Positions 1 to 10,700 of a DNA stretch of 64,000 bases are shown here, piece after piece. Position numbers and translations under genes: made by a program. This DNA is from Albula goreensis. Lineage: Eukaryota; Chordata; Actinopteri; Albuliformes; Albulidae. The notes below the pieces were generated by a model, which did not search any database, had not been told where the DNA came from, and was given only the letters and a program-made list of their open reading frames with translations. The DNA lies in the NCBI GenBank assembly GCA_022829145.1, contig CM040746.1, positions 19,299,832-19,363,831 of the forward strand. The letters run 5' to 3'. Positions within the stretch are counted from its first letter, which is position 1. Each line of letters starts with the position of its first letter.

Positions 1-1589
1 GAAGGTATACTTTAGTGTCTTATTTGCTTTAATATCCTGAAAAATCAGTAACATATTGGTGTGTATTGTAGCAAGTTATTTTACACACAAACAAATCCAT
101 GTCCTCCAGTTTTATGCTGTCAATAATGAACATCATATCCAACAGGCAACACCAACACATGAACCACTGGATTTTATTATTGTTTATAATAAAAAGATAT
201 ATTAAAAGCAAAATACATTTACCTATGAATTTAGAATATACTGATGATCAGTTTTATTCTGTGAAGGCACCTTCAATCAGTGAATAGGAATAAGATAAAT
301 GCAAAGCATTAATGAAACTCCAGTTGACTGAAAGGGTGGACTGCTTTTAATGTTCAACATAGACATACATGCGACAAGCACTTTACAAAAAATGAATGCA
401 CTATGCTATCAACATTATGACTTATCAAAAATAAAAAACCATGATGATTGTAAAACAGAGGTAAGTTTAAAATTCTCATATTTTTGTGAATACTTGGAGC
501 TGTTTCATTGTAATTCTGATGTTGAAGAGCGGAAACAAAACAGTATGAAACTGAGTAAACATATTTAATCTTCCTAACGCATCTGAAGACCACTCACAAC
601 CTATCCACAATGCACTTTGGCGAAGAAATTGTGTTCATAAAGTGGTTTTTTACACCTCATCCATGTACTTCACTATAGGTCAAGCTCAATTCTGAACCTT
701 GAACAAACTACTGAATTCAGTCACTGAGTGACTGAAGCAGTTCTGTGGTTTATTAATAGGATTCAAAGTTCATCAATAGAATCCTCATTCAACATTAGGA
801 GCACAGCTCACTGGGATTAAACCAAATAGAGCCAAGTGTCAAGACAACAATAATTTGCTCCATGAACATAGGCTTCAGTGGAAGCAGCAACTTGCAGTCC
901 TGATTTGAAGGTTGTTGTTATCTTGTAACACACAAGCCTCATATTAGATCTAAGGAGGCAGCATTCCTCTCATCCATTCTGCACTATGTTAAATATGAAA
1001 TATACAAAAGTATGCAAATTACATCAGAGCTGTCCCTAAGTCTGGTGTGCTTGACTCTGGCACATCTGTAGGTTAACCTTAGCCTCTGTCTGTCTCCCAC
1101 AAATTAGTCTTCAAATGAACCCTAAACAGATGTATCCTGACAAATTAAAGGAAAAAATAAATGAGCTGTGAGGTAATTAAACACAAAAATATGACACTTC
1201 TGAGGGGAAGGACTGGATTTTCCACAGCTCTTCTGTCTCTGTGCTGCTGTGTTACTCAAAGGAGGGACATGGGTAACTGCAGTTTTAACCCTTACTCATC
1301 CATCTAATGTGGGCCCCACCACATCAAATTGGGAAAGTTATTGTTTACGTAATGAACACAAAACATTTTTCCCCCAATTTTTTTAAAATGTAAGAAGTTC
1401 AGAGGGTAGCTTATTTTAGTTTAACATTTACTGGTCTCTCCATTCAAACAGTTTTTCCCAAAACACTTTACATTTTCTTCTGATCAAGGATTAAAACTGG
1501 ATAATAATATTGTTAAGCAGCTATATCAAAACACCACAGTCGCTTTCAGAGACTATTAAGTTGTAGCGCATGTTGAAGCAGCTGTGAGA
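1..1589 (-). other. rbm22 3' UTR and downstream flank
   Basis: AT-rich sequence with no coding exon that I can recognise; the open frames here are short and without family resemblance. The part from 1589 down to about 730 is probably 3' UTR if the hexamer at 749 is used. Confidence 0.5.
749..754 (-). terminator. candidate rbm22 polyadenylation signal (AATAAA)
   Basis: The plus strand reads TTTATT here, which is AATAAA on the gene strand. It is the nearest canonical hexamer I found downstream of the stop and would give a 3' UTR of about 0.8-0.85 kb. Other copies occur at 253-258 and 173-178, so the true end is uncertain. Confidence 0.35.
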
Positions 1590-1738
1590 CTAAGAGCCAC
1601 CATGTCGACTGGCATGGGCGCCCATGCGCTGGGGATCCTGGGAAGGGTAATGAATGTGGCCAGGAGGTCTCATGGACATAGGAGGAGGTGGGGGAGGACC
1701 CATAGAACTCATAGAGTGGAACATTGGAGGTCCAAAAC
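1590..1738 (-). CDS. rbm22: rbm22 coding exon 11 (C-terminus and stop)
   Basis: Encodes residues 379-426: a Met/Pro-rich stretch, then [16 protein letters not shown] and the end RHGGS, then TAG at 1592-1590. The [13 protein letters not shown] part matches what I recall of the mammalian C-terminus; the last few residues differ. The acceptor is TTTTGGCAG. Confidence 0.95.
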
Positions 1739-4700
1739 CTGCCAAAAGAAATAAAACAAACTAGTTACCCACAAGCAAAGCAGTGATGAAAAAAAGAAAT
1801 CCAAAGCATAGAACAGGACATTATTGTCAACCATGTTTGGCCAGTTGACTTCAGTTGTGCTTGGTGTGTCAAACTAACCACTAACTGACATTCCTTGCCA
1901 AATACTCTGACTTAATTGATTACAATGAACAATTTGCAATGTTAAACTAAAGCTACATGTAAAGTAGACAAACACTGTTTTTCAATGAGCAGCAAGAGAG
2001 GCTCTTTTATGCTAGCATAAAGGCATAAAACATAACCTGACAAAAGCTTTATTCCGCATTCTATTCAGTGACATTCAACATTAATAAAATAGGTGCCATT
2101 TAGATAAACCACATAACTTACACTCATTTTTTGGTGCTGGGTTGATGCCCAGGACAGGGGAGCATACCTGGAGGGGGAGGATTTGTGATGCCGGGTGGTG
2201 GGGGGAGGGCTATGTTCATAACTGCAGGGGACGTGCTGGGGCCCAGGTTAAAGTAGTTGGCTGGGGCTTCTTCCTCTGACGATGGGGGTGGGGGCAGAGC
2301 TATGGGGCAAAAGGAGTCAGTGTGTGACACTTTACCATGGAGCCATCACAAATGCATACATGTGAAGACCTCACTTGCATGCACACGTGTGTATACACAC
2401 ACACACACACACGCACACACACACCTCCTGGGAGACCTGGCACTGGCTCCAGCTTCATGCCCATTTCATTCACTCCATCCCGGTCCTTTTCCTTTCCTCT
2501 TGCAGCCTGGGACCTGTAAAAGGTCAAACCAAACCACTCAAAAGATAGCCACCTTTGTCAACTGCAATGTATCAGTAAGACTTTGTGACTGCCCATTCCA
2601 GCACGTGAATCATAAGTGACAGCTTGTAAGAAAAAGGGACAGTGGAAAAAAAAATAAGAATATGAAATAGCCCTTTAAAAGTTGCAACAGGAACTGAAAA
2701 GTAACTGTCCTTAAGCTGTGAAATTGATTGCAAATGATCCTTCTAATGCAGGAAATGCAAATTCCATTGATAATCAAGGGAAATAAAAGAAAATAAAACA
2801 CACAATAGATGCTCAACCAACGCCTTATAATGACTGGTTCTCTGGCCTAATTCACCAATAAAGGAGTATGATTATATCTATGGGAAAGGTTCAATCTTTG
2901 GCCCACTTTTTCCAAACTGCAAGCTGCAATTTGAAGCAAATCAAGACAATTTCTATACTTGGACAAGCACAGACAAAGCATAAAAAATTCTCAGAAAAGA
3001 AAAATTATTATATTTTTATAAAGCTAGTATAACAAAAATAAAAAGCATAGGCTTCAGGACAGAATGTAAATGTGTGCATAAACATTTCAGAAAAGCATAA
3101 TCATGGTTGAGCCAGTTTTTCAATGACTATTCAGTGAGTTTTCACAAAATTAAAGAGCCTACAGCAGCAGATACCATTCTATCCTTCCATTTAGTGTGAT
3201 AAAACCTTTGACAGACTGGTGTGCCTGTGGCCTCTTGCCTCACCTCCCCCATTTGACAGTCAGTCTGCGACCATTGATGATGAGCTTGTTGAAGGACTTC
3301 TCAGCAGCCAGCTCAGCGGCCTGGCGGGTAGCAAACTGGACAAAGGCACACTGCTGTCGTTGGACAATGGTGGTGGTCCGAATCTCCCCAAACTGATAGA
3401 AATGATTCCTGCAGCACGCAATGTAACATGACTTAGCAAAGCCCCATTTAGTTTAACTCCAATTCTTATAATCAGAATTTAATTTTACTTCACACAATAA
3501 CTACCTCATTAATTTTAAATTATCTATGAAGAGTGTGTCTGCAAAATGACAACAGCAATGCTATCTCATAAACACACACAAAATGCACTCTCGTCAGCAT
3601 AATACATTCCTCTAAAACTTGTTTCACAGAAATAAAATCATAACACAAAAATTGCTGAAATCTGAAAAAAACTAAATAAACAAAAAATATATCAGCCAAT
3701 CATACACTGCCTAGGCCCTTGGGCAGCCAGTGGGGTGCTCACCTGAGCTCTGTGTCTGTGATGCTGTCCCCCAGGCCGCCCACATACAGTGTGGTGATAG
3801 ACTTGTCCTCAGGCGGGTCCAATCGTGGCATGGTGGATGCCCGTTTCAGCAGCTTGTCAGCCACTGGGTCATTTATACCGTAGTACCGGTCCTTTATGTT
3901 CTGATCTGCCAGGGGGTCATCTGGATCGGTTGGCTTTTCGTGCCTGTGCATTTTGGATAGAAGGTCCATGGTTCAAAGAAAACTGCTCTGTGAAGTTACA
4001 GTTAATACTGCAAGCTGGCACATGTGCCATAAATACACACAGTTAAACAGAGAAACATGCTTCTGGTTTTATCAGCAATTGATTAGTCAAAATGCACAGA
4101 CCAGAATCATAAGGAGGGGAACCACTTCATGATGACTATCATATGAAAAAGGAAATCTCCACATCTGCCACCAAATAAGGAGGCAATGTAGGTAGATTTT
4201 TAGAGTAACAGCACCACCTAGGTAACTTTCAAAAGTACTACACCTCAAACCAAAAGTGTGAGGAGCACACAGAGGGGTCAGTTTGACACTGTGCGCAAAC
4301 TCGCCTGATCCAACTGTGACAACTGAAGCTCTCCATCCAACTGCTGCATATTCAGCTGTGAGGTTCTTGGACGTGCCAAAACACAAAGGGAACAATATTC
4401 AGCACAGCAAATGATGGTCTACATTTGCCTGTTAAACACGACCACTCTTTTAGGGTACTTAAAGTCAGACTGACCTATCTCTATGACACTGAGTTTCAAA
4501 TTTAGCTGTAACTGTGAGTTACTCTGAAAATGACCTTAAGTACCATTAGGAAGGCCATTCTTCTTTACACAGATGGACTTGGTGTTAATTTATTTCTTCT
4601 TAAATGTTGTCAGACAGGTGGACTTACTAACACAACTGCAAATGAGAGGTCAAATTTATGCTTGTGTTGTAACTGGGTAAATGAACACAGTGGCAATGTA

Positions 4701-7700
4701 TGAAGTACTTATTGCTAATAAAAGCTCATTTTTTAGTAATAAGGGACAGCACACAGGACATTGATGCTGTGGGATTTCAGCTTCCAAAGCCATTATATGC
4801 CACAATGAGCCAGATGCAAAGAAAGGCAGCACTAATAGATGCTTTCAAGCTACATGAATAGTATGACTCCTTTGAGTCCTTGGCTCTGGGTTATCTTTAA
4901 TCTGATCTGGTAGCTGTGGCATTACACACAAAATTGCAATACTTCATGTCATTACTCTTGATCATGTGGGAAGTGCGGTGACGATGCCAAGCAGACTGCA
5001 AGAAAGCACACTTTACAAGCCAGAGATTGAATAGTTTAAACTTTGGTGGTTGCAGGATGAGATGAAGACTCACTTAGCAACTCACTGTGGAGTTTTTAAG
5101 TACACCTTATTCTTTTAAAATGTTAGGAGGTCATCTACAGACACCACAAGAAAAAAGGTAAATTCTTAGAGAAAAGTTCTTGGTGCAGCTCAATACCTAA
5201 CTTCCCAGTTCAGCCTCCCTTCGTAGTAGTATTTCTGCCCACAACTTCACTAAAGCAGGATATTTATTCTGCTACTGTGTGAAGCCTGTGAGACAGCTGA
5301 ATTTGTGCATAATCTTCTACACTCTGTGGCTCATTTACACCCGATTAGCTGAGGGACCAGCTTGTTCAGCTTTACCAAGATTCATTCCTGAGACACCAGG
5401 GCCCCAGGGGTATAAGCAGAGGCAGGGATCCCAGGAGGGGGCCGGCTCACCTGTAAGGGCACTCTTCGCCTCTCTTACACTCGCCCTTCACCCAGAAGGA
5501 GCAGATGTGGGGACGGTTCCTTTTGTAGTAGGGCGTGGTGCGTGCCAGTTTGAGCAGCATGTCGCTGGAGCTTTGTGCCTTGCCCAGGAGCCCCACAGGC
5601 CGTGTCCCATCTGAGTTCTGGATCTGTTTGCGGAGGAAGTTTTAGTTTCATCAGTGAAAAGTACACTAACTTTAAATGTCGACCACAAACACCAACATAA
5701 AACATCCATTGTTTGCCCTGGATCAAGTGAGGGACAACTATTGAGGTGTTGAAGAAGACAAGGCAGCAGTAAAGGAGTTGGCAAATGAGAAGGCAGTTTC
5801 TAACTACTCAGTTCACCTTAAATTGTTGTGACAACGTTAATGCACAAACACATCCAATATAGTAGGGTTGTAAAACTACAGTCCTAGAAGGCCACAGTGT
5901 TTGTAGGCTTTTATTGTTCCTTTCAATCTGCAGCTATCTTAGACTTTGGAAAACAGGTGCGTGGCCTTTTAGCCAATCAGAGATTTAAATTAATTAGTTA
6001 GTTAAAAACAACAAAAACCAGCAGACACTGTGGCCCTCCAGTAAAAGTGTCAAACAAAGCACTGCCAGTTATTATTGTATTGTATTGTATTATTGTATAC
6101 AAGTAGGTGACATTGTTTCACAGTGCCACTTCCTTGGTAACTCCCTTACCTCATTAACATATCAATATATTTGTTTTAATTTCTAGATGAAATACAGTCT
6201 TGCTAATTAAAGCTGGTCTAATGAAAGTGGTCAGCGTGTTAGTAGAGATGTGTAATAAACACCCCTCTCCTGAGGGGGCAGCAAAATACATGCTGGAGTC
6301 AGACAAAAGGCTCCTTGGAAGAGGGACGAAACTGAGGATATTTTTATCCTGGACCAGGATCCATGCAGCTGTCGCCCCGATGACTGTTACCATGTAAACT
6401 CTCCAAGGCGTTTTCATAATGGCACAATGTTCACAATAAATACATTGCTGACATTTGTCAAAACTTTATGTCAAAACAACATGTGGGTATTTATTATTAC
6501 AGAAAGGCAGTTAAAAGATCAAGGTAGGGGGGTGGTGATGAGGAATTGTCTATTAAATAATATTATTACCTCTTACCACCACCCCAGAGGCTGTTTGTGT
6601 GCCAAAAAATTCAGGCGTCACTGTCGCACAGCGGAAAAAGACAAATGCTACAGATTCAATTCTTAAGTACCACTGCTTTTGCTCAAAAATATGTCCACTT
6701 AACCTTTACATTTTCAGTGAATATTCAACTGTGTAAATGGATGATTTACTAAATTAATGCTATGCAAGACAGACTGGATAACTTGCACGTGTATGGAAGG
6801 GTCATCCAATTCAAATAAGCATTACCTCTCTCTCCATGTTCTGGGTGTAGTATTCCTTATTGACGTCTGACTTTGGCACATCATCTTTGATTGACAGACC
6901 AGTGTCACGGACCTGGATTGGCAAGCCTGTCAAGGAGAAAAGCAGACTGTTAAAATAAGTTTCAGTGAGGTTCAGTTAGCTGTTGAATACTTTGCCAAAA
7001 CACAGATATGAATACTTAGAAACTTGGCAAACTAACTGGGACCATCTGTTTATCTTTGTCATTGCTGAAGAGCAAAGGTGTCAGATGCAACAGAAATCTC
7101 TATGTGCCAAAATCAACAAGTATCTTATCTAACAGTCTATTGACTGTAATAAATCTCTCATTACTCCCAGCAAGAGGAAGAAACTGCAGCAGTGACTTAT
7201 TACCATCAACATAGAGCACATCTGTGTTCAGCTAGAAAAATAATTGCTATTACAGTAGAATGTCTGAGATTTGCATGGGATATGAAGGTTGATCATGCCC
7301 TGAAACATTCTAAATTTGAAAGTAATTATTTTTAAATAAGACAATACATCATTGTTGTTTCAGAATAATAAATCATATATGTACTTTTTAGAAATTCTAT
7401 ATTTTCTGAGATTTATCTTCTACTCACCATCCTTTCAGTCTAAGAATGTACATTGACCATTAGTGATGTAACCACAATGAATTATGAAGGAATGGTACTA
7501 AAAACATTGTCAGCATGTGTTAGTATTTCAGATATTTTATCATGGAAACTTGGACCAGGTGACAAAATGATATTGTTTATTAAATTTCATTTTGATTACA
7601 CAATATTTTTAGATTGTGGTATTCTGACATTCATTTTGCCGCCTTAAGTCTTCCTCTCAAAGTATCCTTTAAGTATGTATATGGCAGTCTGGGAAAACAA

Positions 7701-10700
7701 ACTGGATTTCACTGTCACTCAATGTTGGAAAAAGGCTAAATACATTGAAACCGACTTTTGGATTAAATTCATATTTTCGTTGATTCAGCCTCTACACTTT
7801 ATATTGCAGTGTAAAGATTTTATGAAAGCAAACACTGTACATTTTATGAAGGGTTTGTAAATCTCAGCAAATTACAGAAAAGAGCTGGCTAGCTTCTTTG
7901 TCCTATTCAAACATTAAGTGAACATTTGAGACAGCCTTTAGCTAGCCGATAAAAAGTATATGTTTAGTTAAAAGAATGCTTGCAGTGTGCTTTAATCAAT
8001 GGCAATCATTTATTTTTATACTTCCTGAGTGTTGCTGTTTTTTTTTTTTGCTTGCAGAAAACACCCGGATTGAATTAATGCAGTTTCTCTCACATTGTAC
8101 AGTCAAAAAGCGGCTTTAAAATCTTGTAATTTTGACTCTAATGGACATATCTCAGTCATTTAAAAATTTCACAATCAGGGAACAGTCTAATTTCGTAAGT
8201 ACAAGCAGCTGAGAAAATTTCACCAAGTAAATAAGATTATAAGAATATATAATGGCAAGAACTGGCCATTTAGCCCCAGTAGGCTCGCCAAATATACAAA
8301 GTATATACCAGCTGTTGCATCAAGCCTAGACTTAGATACACCAAGGGTCTCTGTCTCTGCTAATAAAGGGCTTCTCCAGGCTGCCACAGCTATGATAGAT
8401 GTAGTAGCAGTGCCATACCATACTCCAGGTCCAGCAAACATGTCTGGCAGACGTTCTTCATTTTGCTGCAGGTCTGGCACACCTCAGTCTTCTTGAAACG
8501 CATGCGTACCCCTGGGCACCACCGGAATACCGTAAACGGACGGGCACAGATCTGTATGTGGGGGAGGAGACACTAAAAACACTGATCCCTAACGCACAGG
8601 AAAATCCCTAACATAGCTTCTTTTTACTCATACTTTTACTGTTTCCCCTCCAAGCTTTTACTTCACTTTTCAATGATTATTACTTTACAGTCCACCAGCG
8701 GAGTTATATAACCAATGGAAACAAGCATTACACTACCCTCACACACAGCCTGCTGATGTCCAATCAACTACAGCTGTCAAATTTAAACAATGATGTGAGA
8801 AAATCCCTGAGGACTGAAATTCTCCCAATTTGGACAGCACCACAGATAATGATGCAATGGTCACCATAGTCCACACTAGCAAGGTCAGGATTTCATTGCA
8901 GATATAGGGTATGTCACTACTCTAAGTATGAGTGTTAAGATGGAATATTCTGCAGATTTTCAAAATAAATCCCACGGAAGGCATTTAGGGGGAGGTGCCA
9001 AGCACAGACCTATTAACTGGGCCTTCTGAGGGCAGGCATGAAATTGCTTGGTATGTTCAAGCTACTTTCCCTAGGCTTGATATTCTCATACAACCACCCT
9101 AGGTGCTTTTCAATCCAATGCTTTCATCTCAATTAAACAAAACTACAAAGAAATAAGACCTTCTTGTGAGACGGTCTGATTCTGCCTTAGGATAGAATTT
9201 TCTTCATGAAATTCTTTTTTACAAAGTCTTTCCCCGATGGTAAAAAATGTTCCCTCCTTATCTTCTTTGACAAACCGTGTTTGAGGCTGAGATCAAACGT
9301 TGTTACATTAACTGATTTGATGTGGATTATAAACAAAAAAAAGCACATATTACAATTAATGTATGATGAATTATTAAGAACTAATGTAAGTGAAAGTGCT
9401 GTTGTTCTCTTCAAGGGTCTGTAGTCCTCCGCGTTTCTATACAGTCCATGTATATTTTACAAGTCTAAAAAAAGGCCCTGCGGGTGGTGCATTAATTATT
9501 CTGAAAGATTTTTTTTTTCTTATTTCAACCTGCAAACAACTCTTGAATGTAACTCTTTATGAGGATAACCCTCAACATCGCAATTATTCACTGGAAGTGA
9601 AATGACTATAAACCTCTTTACATATCTGATAAGATGGCTAAGCAGTAAGTGAACAAAAAACCAACAGCCTTTTTCTTAAAGATTGACTGAGTAAACTTAC
9701 ATTACCCAGTGTTAGGTTAATCTTTACAGCTGAAGGTGACATTCATTTTACCACATTAATACCACCTCTTAGATGAATCAGACAATGATACCTACACATT
9801 GTCCCTATTTAGGTATGGTATGTTCTTACCTTGCACTCCTTTCCGTATTTCTCTTTTGTCTAAAAATAAACAAAGAATTATTATTGATGATTCCACTCTT
9901 GGTAAAACCATGTGCTTGATGACATGTTACAGTAAAAACCAAGACTGATGGATGAACATTCTGAGCCATTCCATTCACAATATTATTACTGTACCCAACA
10001 TGCATTTAAAGATGCACTGTTTGTAAATAAAATCCATTCTTGAAAATTCAAATCAATTTCAGCAGATTCAACATAGCCTATATATCTTAGGTACATACAT
10101 ACCATCCGAATGTAAGGATTCTCTCCCAAACATGTCTGACACAGGATGGGAAAATCCTGTAAGAGAAAGATTCATTTCTTTACTGACAACACATGTACAA
10201 GAGTCCAAATGGACACATACTGTGTATACAATGCACCCAAAAACACATGTTCAAATTCCTGCATGGCTACTTTTAGGTCACTTAAGTACCCTGCTAACAG
10301 TTCCACTTGTTTGAAGGAATGGGAACGCAAGGTTTGAATTCACCCACGTCCAGGTTATTCAATATCAATCACGTCATTTGCCAGCAGGCCAGCAAGTATA
10401 GTGTGCCTTGACACAGCAACAGCTTCCAGGGAAACTGTCTGTGTAAGCTAATGCAGACATATCTGTCATGTAAAGAGACAAGACACATATGTGCATTAGG
10501 GAATGTGCTCTTTGTCTGAGACACATGATGTGCATCTGAGACACATGATCCCCTGCCTTTTCCCCAAACTACATAAAAATATCTGAATTTGTCTAAGTAC
10601 TTTGCTTAAGAGTTAAATTTGTGTTTTGCATGTGAGAAGGTATGTTACGGGTTGTGTCTGTAAAAACATATTCTGAACAGCAATGCACAGTTCTGGCCAA

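Noticed and set aside
2257..2619. 120-codon plus-strand open frame opposite rbm22
   Set aside because: Antisense shadow of exons 9 and 10 and of the CA repeat.
3739..3969. Upstream in-frame ATG before rbm22 exon 7
   Set aside because: The extra residues (MDLLSKMH) are intronic; the conserved acceptor and frame from exon 6 place the junction at 3943.
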